In this document: positions 45,706 through 54,684 of the stretch, piece after piece
Layout of the letters: the number at the start of each line of letters is the position of its first letter
Position numbering within the stretch: the stretch's first letter is position 1
Source: Marinomonas spartinae
GTDB lineage: Bacteria; Pseudomonadota; Gammaproteobacteria; Pseudomonadales; Marinomonadaceae
Length of the DNA stretch: 64,000 nucleotides
NCBI RefSeq assembly: GCF_900089775.1
Contig: NZ_FLOB01000006.1
Location: 62,001-126,000 of the forward strand
Direction of reading: 5' to 3'
Position numbers and translations under genes: made by a program
Notes under the pieces: generated by a model
The model's database searches: none
What the model was told of the DNA's origin: nothing
The model's input: the letters and a program-made list of their open reading frames with translations, nothing else

Positions 45706-46161
45706 ATGCAGAAGTCTTATTTTCGCCGTAGTGTGGTGGTTGGTGTTTTCTCGGTAGCGGTTTTGGGTATGTCTGGCTGTGCGCAGATGGGTTCTAAGGA
45801 GGCGTCTGCGGCTCCTACTATGGCGTGTACAGTGGGCGATCAAATGCAGCAGACAACCTTGTATTTTGGTATGAGTCGTCCTGCGGGCGGTGTGGTTACT
45901 GAGGCTCAGTGGCAAGGGTTTGTTGATAAAGAAGTCACACCGCGTTTTCGTGATGGTTTAACGGTGTTTGCGGCGAAAGGCCAGTGGTTGGGAAATGACG
46001 GTAAGGTGGCGAAAGAAGACAGTCGTGCGCTGATGCTGATTTACCCTACCAATGACAAAGCCAGTAATAAGAAGATTGAAGCGCTGCGCAATTTGTACAG
46101 AAAGCAATTTCAGCAAGAGTCTGTGATGCGTGTGGATTCACCTGAGTGCGTGTCTTTCTAG
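45706..46161 (+). CDS. DUF3574 family lipoprotein
   Basis: A 151-aa secreted lipoprotein. The signal is MQKSYFRRSVVVGVF followed by a lipobox ending MSGC (Cys near residue 25). The mature part has QQTTLYFGMSRPAGGVVTEAQW and FRDGLTVFAAKGQWLG, characteristic of DUF3574. SREDSRALMLIYP-like residues follow (VAKEDSRALMLIYP). Function is unknown. The mature protein starts with a Ser/Ala-rich linker. No operon partner is near. Confidence 0.85.
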   Translation: MQKSYFRRSVVVGVFSVAVLGMSGCAQMGSKEASAAPTMACTVGDQMQQTTLYFGMSRPAGGVVTEAQWQGFVDKEVTPRFRDGLTVFAAKGQWLGNDGKVAKEDSRALMLIYPTNDKASNKKIEALRNLYRKQFQQESVMRVDSPECVSF

Positions 46162-46266
46162 CGGAGTTCTTGACTTGGTACGTTTATTCTAGAGCTGAGT
46201 CAGTTTCAGTGTCCTCTTATGGGTAAACGCTCTGTTTATCTGTAAATACCATAATATATTTATCAA

Positions 46267-46292
46267 AAAAAGAGGTCGATTGACCTCTTTTT
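46267..46292. terminator. Bidirectional terminator between lipoprotein and CNT transporter genes
   Basis: AAAAAGAGGTC (46267-46277) and GACCTCTTTTT (46282-46292) form a perfect 11-bp stem with a 4-nt GATT loop; A and T tracts on either side let it work on both strands. Confidence 0.85.
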
Positions 46293-46323
46293 TAATGGTT
46301 TTTTGTGTCTTTATTATGGGCGG

Positions 46324-47508
46324 TTATAAAATCGCGCCCACCACAGCAGCAGATAACAAGCTCACTAGCGTTGCACCGTAAACAAGACGGAAGCCAAAGC
46401 GAGAGACCACATTACCTTGTTCTTCACTGACACCTTTGATCGCACCAGCCACAATGCCGATGGACGCAAAGTTAGCAAAGGAAACCAGGAAGACAGACAG
46501 AATGCCAAGGCTACGGGGTTCAAGTTGTGAAGCAATTTTCTGAACTTCTAACATGGCGACAAATTCGTTGGACACCAGTTTGGTTGCCATGATGCTGCCA
46601 ACTTGTAGGGCATCGTGCGCGGGGATGCCGATGATCCAAGCAAGTGGGTAGAATAAGTATCCCATGACGTCTTGAAAGCTTAAACCGAACAGGCTGCTAA
46701 ATATTGCGTTTAGCAGGGCGATTAAGGCGATAAAACCAATTAACATGGCCGCGACAATCATGGCTACACGGAAGCCCGCCAGAATGTAATCGCCAAGCAT
46801 TTCAAAGAAGGTTTGCGATTCATGCATGTCGTTTAGTTCGGGTTCTGGCTCTTCGTGTGGGCGGTATGGGTTGATAATGGACAGAATAATGAAGGTGCTG
46901 AAGAGGTTAAGAATAAGTGCCAGTACCACGTATTTGGGTTCTAGCATGGTCATATAGGCCCCTACGATGGACATGGACACGGTCGACATGGCGGTTGCTG
47001 CCATGGTGTACATGCGACGAGGTGACTGTTTGCTCAAAATGCTTTTATAGGCAATGAAGTTTTCTGATTGACCAAGCAATAATGAGCTAACGGCGTTAAA
47101 AGACTCCAGTTTACCCATGCCATTCACTTTAGACAAAGTCGTGCCGATGATGCGAATGATCCAAGGCAAAATTTTAAAGTGCTGCAAAATACCAATGAGC
47201 GCGGAGATGAAGATGATGGGGCAAAGCACGTTGATAAAGACAAATGCTAAGCCTTGTTTATTCATATTGCCAAAGACAAAGTTGGTGCCTTCTCCAGCAA
47301 ATTTCATCAATTTCTCAAATCCAGTGGCAATGCTCTGAATGGAGGCTAAGCCGTAGGATGAGTTGAGCAGAAACCAGGTAATGGCAAGCTCAATAATAAT
47401 CATGAGTGCGATGTATTGAAAACGGATCTTTTTGCGGTCGTAACTGACTAATGCGGCTAAGGCAAAGATAACCAGTAACGCAAGGATAAAGTGAAATATC
47501 GGAAGCAT
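46324..47508 (-). CDS. NupC/CNT family nucleoside transporter
   Basis: A 394-aa cation-coupled nucleoside importer of the inner membrane. Characteristic stretches are [41 protein letters not shown] and [23 protein letters not shown]. Near the end, [14 protein letters not shown] and [18 protein letters not shown] form the conserved second half. The family is clear, but the exact nucleoside preference is not readable. It is a single gene with a terminator downstream. Upstream lies a long gap holding a MITE-like repeat. Confidence 0.93.
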   Translation of the reverse strand: MLPIFHFILALLVIFALAALVSYDRKKIRFQYIALMIIIELAITWFLLNSSYGLASIQSIATGFEKLMKFAGEGTNFVFGNMNKQGLAFVFINVLCPIIFISALIGILQHFKILPWIIRIIGTTLSKVNGMGKLESFNAVSSLLLGQSENFIAYKSILSKQSPRRMYTMAATAMSTVSMSIVGAYMTMLEPKYVVLALILNLFSTFIILSIINPYRPHEEPEPELNDMHESQTFFEMLGDYILAGFRVAMIVAAMLIGFIALIALLNAIFSSLFGLSFQDVMGYLFYPLAWIIGIPAHDALQVGSIMATKLVSNEFVAMLEVQKIASQLEPRSLGILSVFLVSFANFASIGIVAGAIKGVSEEQGNVVSRFGFRLVYGATLVSLLSAAVVGAIL

Positions 47509-47634
47509 AGTCTTTCCACTGATAAGTTATGAAGTTCAAGCACGTTCACGAATACAGGATGTATTACCATCGTGTATTAGTGTTTGCTTAGCATGATGGT
47601 GGCATTAGGGGGGAGTGCCATTTAAAAAATCTAC

Positions 47635-47773
47635 GAGACTTTTGCACGACTACTGCGCTTGCCAATACTTTGTTAAAAAACAGACTCAAAATGCTCATTT
47701 ATAACTATAAACTCCGCTTTCTCATCTGTTTTGCCGCGTCTTGGCGTCGTTCGTGACATCCTGCAAAGGTCTC
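47635..47773. mobile_element. MITE-like 139-bp repeat
   Basis: GAGACTTTTGCACGA (47635-47649) and TCCTGCAAAGGTCTC (47759-47773) form an inverted repeat matching at 13 of 15 positions. The interior has no gene. The end type GAGACCTTTGCA resembles dispersed repeats I associate with marine gammaproteobacteria, but that is memory only. The remaining parts of 47509-47936 appear empty. Confidence 0.55.
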
Positions 47774-47936
47774 TCTACGTTCGTTGTTCTGATTCCATAC
47801 AGCAAGAACGCTGACCATATGGGCAGTATTATGCTTAACTTTATGCTGTTTTTCCATTGTTAGAGTCGAATAGCCAAGATTCTCGTTTCAGCCAAGTCAT
47901 ATTATCTGTTCGTCTCTGTTTTTAGATGGGAGGTGG

Positions 47937-49085
47937 TTAAGCGTGATCCATGACTTCTTTCTGAAACATGACTACTTGGTTTCTCCCTTGCTTCTTCGCC
48001 AGGTAGAGAGCATTGTCGGCCATCTGATAGATATGACGAAATGCTTGAGCGTCACAAGTGTTGGCTTGGCAATACAAGCCAACACTGATGGTGACTTGGG
48101 TGCTGGTATTGTTGATTGGAATATTGGTTTCTTCGACGGCTTGTCGAATGTCTTCACAAATGGTGTTGGCTTTTCTTTCTGAAATATCGGTAAACAATAT
48201 ACAGAACTCTTCGCCGCCAAGGCGCGCTGCAATATGAGGAGGCGTGGTGTATTGCTTGATGATGTTGGCGATGGCTTTGAGGGCTTCGTCTCCCGCTGGA
48301 TGCCCAAATAAGTCATTCACTTTTTTGAAGTGGTCAAGGTCTAAAATAGCTAGGCCAATAAAATCTGGGGCTTCTGATAGGAACTCTTGGGTCTTTTCTG
48401 CAATAAAGCGCCGGTTGGGTAATTGAGTAAGATGATCCACGTTGCTTTGTATGGTGAGCTCTTCTCTTTTGGAATATAAATGAGTAATGGCTAGGCATAG
48501 AGCAAATAGCGTACAGAGGAAGGCGAAGACAAGCCCCCAAATCAGCAAGGTCAATTTGTTTTTTAAGCGGCGCTCTATGTCTGAATTAACCTGAATAATA
48601 GTGTGTAGTTCGTTATAGGCAAAGCTCATATCGACATCAAATGTCGTGAGTAAATCGACAAGAGGTGCTTTGTTGCTTGGGTCTTTCTGGAAGGCCTCAA
48701 TACGTTTGCCTAATTCTGGTAATAAACTCTTTAACATTTGTAATTTCTTTGTATAAGGCTGGTATGTGGCCGGCTCAAAAGAGCTTTTTTGCATTTTTCT
48801 ATCAATGATAGGAAAGCGGTATTGCATCCTTAAGCTGATGGCTTTTAGTTCATTGCTGTCAAAGTAGGGGCTGTTGCTTTTCAGCTGCATTAGAGCGCGT
48901 TTTAATAAGTGGGCATCTTCTTCTGCCTGCATTACGTCAATGACCAGCGCCGTAAAGTTAGACCCCAATAATTGGCGAGACTGTTTTTGGAAATACGACA
49001 AGGATCCAATACACAAAATTAAAAAAAAGATAAAGATCAGCCAGATAATGAGGCGCATTGTTTTTGCGGAAGTGGTGATTTTCAT
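47937..49085 (-). CDS. Membrane diguanylate cyclase (GGDEF)
   Basis: Makes cyclic di-GMP from GTP. ATG at 49085 (MKITTSAKTMRLIIW) overlaps the stop of the upstream gene as ATGA. There is a first helix (LIIWLIFIFFLILCIGSLSY), a periplasmic helical region of about 150 residues (rich in Leu, Lys and Gln), and a second helix (LLIWGLVFAFLCTLFALCLA). The GGDEF domain has DVDHLTQLPNRR-like NVDHLTQLPNRRFI and the active hairpin ARLGGEEFCILF. No RxxD inhibitory site precedes GGEEF, so product inhibition is unlikely. It is paired with a periplasmic molybdopterin-fold protein that is probably its sensor. Confidence 0.92.
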   Translation of the reverse strand: MKITTSAKTMRLIIWLIFIFFLILCIGSLSYFQKQSRQLLGSNFTALVIDVMQAEEDAHLLKRALMQLKSNSPYFDSNELKAISLRMQYRFPIIDRKMQKSSFEPATYQPYTKKLQMLKSLLPELGKRIEAFQKDPSNKAPLVDLLTTFDVDMSFAYNELHTIIQVNSDIERRLKNKLTLLIWGLVFAFLCTLFALCLAITHLYSKREELTIQSNVDHLTQLPNRRFIAEKTQEFLSEAPDFIGLAILDLDHFKKVNDLFGHPAGDEALKAIANIIKQYTTPPHIAARLGGEEFCILFTDISERKANTICEDIRQAVEETNIPINNTSTQVTISVGLYCQANTCDAQAFRHIYQMADNALYLAKKQGRNQVVMFQKEVMDHA

Positions 49086-49648
49086 TGGGCAATTATGGTG
49101 TGCAGGGCCCAAATCCAACGGCTTTTGGATGCGGCTTGGGTGATGGGTAGGTCTAAATCATAAGGGATGAGAAGCATCAATGGCCCTAGATTGTCGGTTG
49201 TAATAGGAAGATTGTTTAACCGAGTGGCTAAAAAATATTGTCGTTTTTGTCGGCTTGATTTATCGATAAATACTTCGTACCCATCTAGAGCGGTAAAGCG
49301 CAGCCGTGGGGCATCCTTAAGGTGGTATTTTTCTAACAGATCGTTAAGCCAGACACCATAGAACTGTCCAGAGGGGCCATCAAAATGCTCGATGTTGTCC
49401 GTTTTGTATATCGGTAGGCTCTCAATGTCGGCAATGGACAGAATGGTCGTATGTTCTGGAGGGCCCAGCTCTAAAACGGGGGTAGTGTCTTTAGAAGGCG
49501 GCTCGAAAGTCGCGTTCACTGTCATCGCATTGACGCTTGGCGATGACAATATTGTAATCATAGTAAAGAGGGATAACAGAGTGATATAAAATTTGTTTAT
49601 ATTCTTATTGTTCAGAATGAGTTTTTGATAACAACGTACTTTGACCAT
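49082..49648 (-). CDS. Periplasmic protein with oxidoreductase molybdopterin-binding fold
   Basis: 188 aa with an N-terminal signal (hydrophobic FYITLLSLFTMITILSSPSVNA, cleavage after NA). The mature part has IADIESLPIY, FDGPSGQFYGVWLNDLLEKY, LRFTALDGYEVFIDKSS and LGPLMLLIPYDLD. This pattern matches the sulfite-oxidase-like molybdopterin-binding domain as used in small periplasmic ligand-binding proteins. Catalytic Cys is absent, so a binding role is likelier than catalysis. Translationally coupled to the GGDEF cyclase. Confidence 0.78.
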   Translation of the reverse strand: MVKVRCYQKLILNNKNINKFYITLLSLFTMITILSSPSVNAMTVNATFEPPSKDTTPVLELGPPEHTTILSIADIESLPIYKTDNIEHFDGPSGQFYGVWLNDLLEKYHLKDAPRLRFTALDGYEVFIDKSSRQKRQYFLATRLNNLPITTDNLGPLMLLIPYDLDLPITQAASKSRWIWALHTIIAQ

Positions 49649-49885
49649 GACAACCTGCTACAACAAAAAGTCTAAAGAAATTGCAAAGAAAGAGTATAGA
49701 CTTGCTTGTTATCTTAGTCACCCATTCTAAAGGTTATTTTTTAAACAGTTGGTTAAGAAGTGATGGGGTGTCTAAGGGCGCTGGGTGTCAATAGAGGTGT
49801 GGGTAAGCTTGCCGCTAATGATAAAATAGAAATTAAGGTATGATTTTAAGTTATAAGTGGGTCGTGGGTGAGAGCATAATGTATG

Positions 49886-49917
49886 GCGTTATAAAGGCTT
49901 AGTTGCCTTTATAACGC
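49886..49917. terminator. Hairpin downstream of the OmpA-like gene
   Basis: GCGTTATAAAGGC (49886-49898) and GCCTTTATAACGC (49905-49917) form a perfect 13-bp stem with a 6-nt loop. It lies 80 bp past the OmpA-like stop on the minus strand. The rest of 49649-49997 shows nothing else. Confidence 0.6.
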
Positions 49918-49997
49918 TTGTTGCTTGTTGCCTGATACTTTTCCCTGATGCTTGGGCCGTGCTTTATTTCGCAAAATCTAAATGGTGGCTGGCGGGG

Positions 49998-50678
49998 TTA
50001 ATTTCTAGTATTAAAAGCGGTGTTTTGATTGTTGTCTACGCTGTAGATAGTCCAGCGAAGTCTATCCGTTTTTTGTTTCGCAAATACTTCAGCGACAACG
50101 CGGCGATTACGCTCTTTTCCTGCTTCTGTGTTATTAGAGGCAATAGGATTATTCTGACCGTGTCCGATGGCCTCCACTCGAGATGGCGAAATGCCAAACG
50201 TTTTGACCAATACATTGGCAATGGCTGACGCCCGTCTTTGAGATAGGTTTAAATTGTAGGCTTGGTTGCCAACATTATCTGTGTAGCCTTCAATTTTAAC
50301 GTGGCTCTTTGGGTATTTTCGTAAGAAGTCAGCTAGCCTTTTGACTTGTGGGTAAAAGGGAGGTTTGACAACCGCTTTACCTGAATCAAATAGAACCTTC
50401 ATATCTAAGCTGAGCAGCTTGGTGGAGGCAACGGAGCAGCCATCGTTATTAACAACGGTCCTTGGTGGCGTACTCGGACATAGGTCACGTCCATCAATGA
50501 CGCCATCTCCATCTTGGTCGTTGAGTCTTTTTTGAATCGCGCTGCTGTAGAGTCTGGCATTGTTGTTGTAGGTGCTGTCTTTTGGGAATGTTAGAGTGCC
50601 TGTCTCAGCAAAGACATTTTGTACCAATGCAAAGGTGCTGGTTATGATGCAAAGTGTCATAAAGCGATAGATTTTCAT
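49998..50678 (-). CDS. OmpA-family outer-membrane/peptidoglycan-binding protein
   Basis: 226 aa. The signal peptide is MKIYRFMTLCIITSTFALVQNVFA. A short thrombospondin type-3 calcium motif, DQDGDGVIDGRDLCPSTP, lies near residue 55. The OmpA C-terminal domain has VLFDSGKAVVKPPFYPQVKR, HVKIEGYTDNVGNQAYNLNL and SQRRASAIANVL, with HGQNNPIASN later. There is no transmembrane beta-barrel, so it is probably a soluble periplasmic or surface peptidoglycan-binding protein. It is a single gene. Confidence 0.9.
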   Translation of the reverse strand: MKIYRFMTLCIITSTFALVQNVFAETGTLTFPKDSTYNNNARLYSSAIQKRLNDQDGDGVIDGRDLCPSTPPRTVVNNDGCSVASTKLLSLDMKVLFDSGKAVVKPPFYPQVKRLADFLRKYPKSHVKIEGYTDNVGNQAYNLNLSQRRASAIANVLVKTFGISPSRVEAIGHGQNNPIASNNTEAGKERNRRVVAEVFAKQKTDRLRWTIYSVDNNQNTAFNTRN

Positions 50679-50910
50679 GAGAGCCTCCTAAACGACTAGT
50701 TCCATCAATTTTTGAGAGTGTTTTTTAGTGTTTGGTTGTTGCTAGAAGAAAAAGCACTGCTCAACTTCTGACTATGGGATCAAGATTAGGAGATTTAGGT
50801 GGGCGTGACTGTAGTGCAAATGTAGTAACGACCTGTCACAAAACACCTTTTTGTAACTAAATGTAATCAAAAAGAATGTTTTGTAATCAGGTTGTTCTTA
50901 GATAAAGTGC

Positions 50911-51333
50911 TTACCAAGAGCCAGTGTTTTCCATGGATAGCCAAGGCTCTGCGGGTTCAAGGCTGCCATCTTTTTGCAATAGCTCGATGGAGATGTTGTT
51001 CGGGTCTTTGATAAATGCCATGTGGCCATCGCGTGGGGGACGCAAGATGGTGACACCCATGGATTGCAAGTTGGCGCAGACGTCATAGATGTTGTCTACT
51101 TCAAAAGCAAGGTGACCGAATTGGTCGCCACCGCTGTAGGTTCGATCGTCCCAGTTGTGGGTGAGCTCCACTTCTGGTGCCCCTTTTTCCGTTGCGTAGT
51201 AAATAAGCGAAAATTGTCCTTTTTCACTGTCCATACGGCGTGTCTGAACAAGCCCCAGACCTTGGGTGTAGAAGGTATGGCTTTCTTCTGGTTTGTCGGT
51301 TCTGATCATGGCGTGTAGATATCGTACTGACAT
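50911..51333 (-). CDS. gloA: Lactoylglutathione lyase (glyoxalase I)
   Basis: Converts the methylglyoxal-glutathione hemithioacetal to S-lactoylglutathione. ATG at 51333 (MSVRYLHAMIRTDKPEES) has AGGAG upstream; longer in-frame starts run into non-coding sequence. The 140-aa protein shows the metal ligands His in LHAMIR, Glu in PEVELTHNWD, His in FGHLAFEVD and Glu in SIELLQKDG, and substrate residues SGGDQFGH. The pattern is that of the nickel-dependent gammaproteobacterial type. Confidence 0.94.
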   Translation of the reverse strand: MSVRYLHAMIRTDKPEESHTFYTQGLGLVQTRRMDSEKGQFSLIYYATEKGAPEVELTHNWDDRTYSGGDQFGHLAFEVDNIYDVCANLQSMGVTILRPPRDGHMAFIKDPNNISIELLQKDGSLEPAEPWLSMENTGSW

Positions 51334-51433
51334 GAGTGCTCCTTGTTGGTCTCTATTAAGATGCCCATATTGAGATATATCGATATAATAAAGGTATTGG
51401 GCAGCGAAGAACACCTCACGGGAAATATTTGCA

Positions 51434-51793
51434 CTATTCTTCCCATACCCAGCGTATCGGTTCGCCAAAATCATCGTAGATAATTTTCTTTTTAGGGCGT
51501 TTCTTAATGCTGGATGATTTATGTTTTGGGTGTTTACGCTCATCTAGAGCGGCCACAATGTGATTTAGTGGTGTACGCTCTTTTTTGGGCTCGGTAAAGC
51601 CTATGTGGCTCGTGTTATACTTGCCGTCAACAAGACCAGATTCTCCCATCTCAACTTGCTGGATCTGTCCTTTAGCTTTGATAAATTCCTCGACGAGAGA
51701 ATCAATCTCTTTGCGTGTGTCTTTCTTTGTGCTTTTAGGTTTGATCATAAGTCGTGCTATCGGTGTTGAATTGCCTTTCTGAGGCGTGGTCAT
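51434..51793 (-). CDS. Conserved-looking basic hypothetical protein
   Basis: 119 aa, highly charged and basic (many Lys and Arg), with a predicted helix EIDSLVEEFIKAKGQIQQVEM and a tail KKIIYDDFGEPIRWVWEE. There is no signal peptide or membrane segment. I do not recognise a family. Low-complexity Lys-rich parts (SSSIKKRPKKK) suggest nucleic-acid binding, but this is a guess. It lies in opposite orientation to the adjacent ndpA gene (divergent, 32 bp apart). Confidence 0.65.
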   Translation of the reverse strand: MTTPQKGNSTPIARLMIKPKSTKKDTRKEIDSLVEEFIKAKGQIQQVEMGESGLVDGKYNTSHIGFTEPKKERTPLNHIVAALDERKHPKHKSSSIKKRPKKKIIYDDFGEPIRWVWEE

Positions 51794-51825
51794 AATTTAT
51801 TCATACTAAACGTAAGAGGTTGCTG

Positions 51826-52851
51826 GTGTCTATTACCAACTTAATTGTGCATGAAATTCAAAAGCATGAAGGTGAGCGGAAAGCAATATTAATTGCGCGC
51901 CCTAATGAAAATCCGGTCGATATGCAGGCCCAAGCGCTTTCTGAACAAGTGATTAATTTATTTAATCGTTCCGGTATGAATACGGGACGTTTTTCGAATC
52001 CACATGGTAGTGATGAGGGGTCACAACTCCCCGCGTTACTGACAAAGCATTTTAAAGATGGCGCGTTTTTGGATTTTGCTGGATTTTCTAAAGAGTGTGC
52101 TGCTGAGTATTTAAAGTATTTAGAAAATGTTGAAGAAGCGGAAGGTGGGCTATTGTGGTTTAACCATTACGAGCTGCATGATACGCATTTTTTATACATT
52201 GTCTTGTTAAAGCGCAAACAGGGGATTGGTCTCGGGGCGGATTTGAGCCTGTCGCAAGTGGAGCAAATTGAAATAGAAAAGCTTCATATGGCATTGCGTA
52301 TTAATCTTAGTGCCTGGCAGGCGGAGGATGAAGGGCGCTATATTGCTTTTCGTTTTGGTCGCGCGCCTAAATTTGAAAGTGAGTATTTTACGCAATTTAT
52401 TGGTTGTGATGAGCCGAAGGCGGCGGCCAAAGAAACTCGTAAGTTGGTGGATTTAACCTCGGCGTTTTGCCAATCCGAAGGCTTGCCATCAAAGCAGGCA
52501 AATGATTTTAAGCGTGTGGTATCAGAGCATTGTCAAAGTAAAGCGGAAGAGCGGGAGCCGTTGGAGATTAAGGACATCGCCCATGAAGTGGAAACGCGCT
52601 TTTCTGTAGAACAGGCCAATAAGTTTTTGGAGATCGCTGATTCAGACAGTTTTAAAATGGAAAAAGAGATTTTCGTGGAGAAGGCTGGGTTGAAAAAACT
52701 AACGCGCCTTTCAGGGAGTTCACGAGCACTCACCATGAGTTTTGACAGTGATCTGCTTGGTGAGACGGTTCACTTTGATGCAGACACTGGCACTCTTACT
52801 ATTAAAGAGTTGCCAAAGAGTCTGCTAAAGCAATTAAAATCCATGAGCTAG
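51826..52851 (+). CDS. yejK: Nucleoid-associated protein NdpA/YejK
   Basis: A 341-aa nucleoid-associated protein. I chose GTG at 51826 (MSITNLIVHEIQKHEG) because AGAGG lies 6 nt upstream; a TTG two codons earlier is in frame but poorer. Family features are the VVHxI-like start, LLWFNHYELHDTHFLYIVLLK, ENVEEAEGGLLWF, and the EYFTQFIGCDEPKAAAKETRK block near residue 195. The C-terminus carries LTMSFDSDLLGETVHFDADTGTLTIKELP, typical of YejK. Confidence 0.93.
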   Translation: MSITNLIVHEIQKHEGERKAILIARPNENPVDMQAQALSEQVINLFNRSGMNTGRFSNPHGSDEGSQLPALLTKHFKDGAFLDFAGFSKECAAEYLKYLENVEEAEGGLLWFNHYELHDTHFLYIVLLKRKQGIGLGADLSLSQVEQIEIEKLHMALRINLSAWQAEDEGRYIAFRFGRAPKFESEYFTQFIGCDEPKAAAKETRKLVDLTSAFCQSEGLPSKQANDFKRVVSEHCQSKAEEREPLEIKDIAHEVETRFSVEQANKFLEIADSDSFKMEKEIFVEKAGLKKLTRLSGSSRALTMSFDSDLLGETVHFDADTGTLTIKELPKSLLKQLKSMS

Positions 52852-52893
52852 TCGGTCTTGTTACTGGTTTGGCGAGCAATAATCGCTGTCAAG

Positions 52894-53541
52894 CTAGTGC
52901 AAACCGAGCAGCTTTTCGAGTTCTTCCATGGTATCAAAACAAACCGTTGCGCCAGCGGCGGTTTGTTTGTCAGCGGATAGCGTTTCGCTAAAGGCAAAAA
53001 CACGCATACCGGCGCCCCGCCCTGCGGTAATCCCCGCAATCGAGTCTTCAATGACAATGCAATCTTCTGGGGCAACCCCCAATGCTGCAGCGGCCTTTAG
53101 GTAGAGGTCGGGAAAGGGTTTGCCTTTGCTCACGTCATCAACGCTAAAACGGGTTGCAAAGCGTTCCGCTAGGCCAATTTTGTGGAGTTTGAACTCCATT
53201 TCATCCCGTCTTGCGTTTGTTGCCATGGCGATGGGTACGGTTATTTTGCCTAATAGCTGGCGCACACCATGAATGGGTTCTAAGTGATGATTAATGGTGT
53301 GTTGGAACTCTTCTCTGAATTCTCTTTCAAATGACTCCGGTAAAGCCTTGCCAAGCATTTTTTCCGCTGTCTCAATGTTTTTTTTGTTGGTAAAGCCTGA
53401 GAAGCGTTCGTGTAGCAGGGCATCGTCAACGATGAGACCATATCGAGCAAATTGTTTTTTTAGTATTTGGTTAGAAATATTTTCTGTGTCAACAATGACA
53501 CCGTCGCAATCAAAAAGAATGGCTTTGTATTGGTCAGTCAT
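52894..53541 (-). CDS. HAD-superfamily phosphatase/phosphoglucomutase-like hydrolase
   Basis: 215 aa, HAD subfamily IA with a helical cap. Motif I is LFDCDGVIVDTENIS (Asp nucleophile and acid), motif II MATNARRDE, motif III KGKPFPDLYLKAAAALGV, and motif IV ECIVIEDSIAGITAG (acidic pair). Similar to beta-phosphoglucomutase and GS1-like phosphatases; the substrate cannot be told. Single gene, convergent with ndpA. Confidence 0.9.
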   Translation of the reverse strand: MTDQYKAILFDCDGVIVDTENISNQILKKQFARYGLIVDDALLHERFSGFTNKKNIETAEKMLGKALPESFEREFREEFQHTINHHLEPIHGVRQLLGKITVPIAMATNARRDEMEFKLHKIGLAERFATRFSVDDVSKGKPFPDLYLKAAAALGVAPEDCIVIEDSIAGITAGRGAGMRVFAFSETLSADKQTAAGATVCFDTMEELEKLLGLH

Positions 53542-53751
53542 AAAAACAATTTAGGTTATGTGTGAGCTTGGATGATAGCGAATTTCAAAGTATGAAAGAA
53601 GGTGTAAGGTTAATATAAAAAGGTGTGGTAATGGTGTGAGGGTAACGAAGAGGAAGGGAGGGGGTTTTATTGTTTTTCTCCCCTTAAAATGTATCAAATA
53701 GGTTATACTGTTGCCCGATGATTGGGTCTAAGTATTATTATTTGTTTCAAC

Positions 53752-53765
53752 GTGCTGTTCAGCAC
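53752..53765 (-). terminator. Small hairpin at the end of the 58-aa gene
   Basis: GTGCTG and CAGCAC flank TT, touching the stop codon of the 58-aa gene on the minus strand. It could end that transcript, but no T-run is present. Confidence 0.3.
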
Positions 53766-53941
53766 TAGTGGCTTGTTGCGTGTGAACGTGGTTTGCGAGC
53801 GTGAAGAATCATATCCTTACAGACAGATAAGACAATTTTGGCTGCGCGAGCAATTTTTGCACGACGTGCTTGGCGTTCTACACTGCGGTCTTCAAACCCC
53901 CATGCTTTTAATAGTGCTTCGTATTGGTCTTGAGAATCCAT
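53765..53941 (-). CDS. Small hypothetical protein, 58 aa
   Basis: ATG at 53941 has AAAGGAG 8 nt upstream. The product begins MDSQDQYEALLKAWGFEDRS and continues VERQARRAKIARAAKIVLS, an Arg/Ala-rich amphipathic helix; the end KDMILHARKPRSHATSH is basic. Clear Shine-Dalgarno, compact composition and an end beside a hairpin make it a probable gene. No family recognised. It diverges from the DUF2947 gene, with an AT-rich palindrome between. Confidence 0.6.
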   Translation of the reverse strand: MDSQDQYEALLKAWGFEDRSVERQARRAKIARAAKIVLSVCKDMILHARKPRSHATSH

Positions 53942-53997
53942 AATGGTACTCCTTTATTCAGTATTTTTAATGAGCTCTTGTTCGTGCTCTTGGTTGA

Positions 53998-54021
53998 AAA
54001 TGTTGTTTTATTACAACATTT
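53998..54021. promoter_or_regulatory. Palindrome between the 58-aa and DUF2947 genes
   Basis: AAATGTTGT (53998-54006) and ACAACATTT (54013-54021) form a perfect 9-bp inverted repeat with a 6-nt spacer in the divergent promoter region. It could be an operator for both genes. Confidence 0.4.
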
Positions 54022-54114
54022 GTAATGATAGAGGTGGATGGGGCGGGGAACAAACGATCCTTTTTCATCTATTTGGTTACTTTTTTTCATCTTTCATGGT
54101 TTACGAAGGAAATA

Positions 54115-54591
54115 ATGGCATACACATCGTTAGACAGTTTTTCAAAGAATTGGATTTTTAAGCGTGAAGACCCAAAGGTCACGACGCAGGACCTGGCTGA
54201 GATTCGCTTGCTGGATGAGCAAGGTGCGGCGTCAGTATGGCGTGACTATATTAGTGATAATCAAATTCACCCTGATCATTTTACGGAGCAAGACTGGCCG
54301 AACAAGGCTGAGTTACAAGTGATGAAGGTGGCGTGGGAAAAACGCTGGGACTCCACAGAAGAGGCGTTGCCTGAGGAAGTTCTGACCCATGTCACTACTT
54401 GGGGGGAAGAAGCGAAAGTCTTTTTTTGCTGCCATAATGAGTTGGTGTTTGAGATGCCTTGGGGAGTATTTAAGCGCACTTGGAAAGCGTTCTTGTTTCT
54501 CGATAATGGTCCGATTCTAGTGGGACGCAAAAAGAGCCAAGCGGTACAATTTCATTCTGATGGCATGGTCACCATGCTATTTCGTCGTTAG
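54115..54591 (+). CDS. DUF2947 family protein
   Basis: 158 aa; ATG at 54115 (MAYTSLDSFSKNWIF) has AAGGAAAT upstream. It has a cluster of aromatic residues: NWIFKREDPKVT, VWRDYISDNQIHPDHF, EKRWDSTE, then FFCCHNELVFEMPWGVFKRTWKAFLFLDNGP. This pattern matches DUF2947 proteins of marine gammaproteobacteria. Cytoplasmic; function unknown. Confidence 0.8.
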   Translation: MAYTSLDSFSKNWIFKREDPKVTTQDLAEIRLLDEQGAASVWRDYISDNQIHPDHFTEQDWPNKAELQVMKVAWEKRWDSTEEALPEEVLTHVTTWGEEAKVFFCCHNELVFEMPWGVFKRTWKAFLFLDNGPILVGRKKSQAVQFHSDGMVTMLFRR

Positions 54592-54684
54592 GCTGTCTTT
54601 GAGTGCATTAGGTGACTATATCTAATGCTCTTTCCTCTCTTTTTATATCGTTTTGATCAAGTGTTTGCTCACTCTGCCTGTCTG

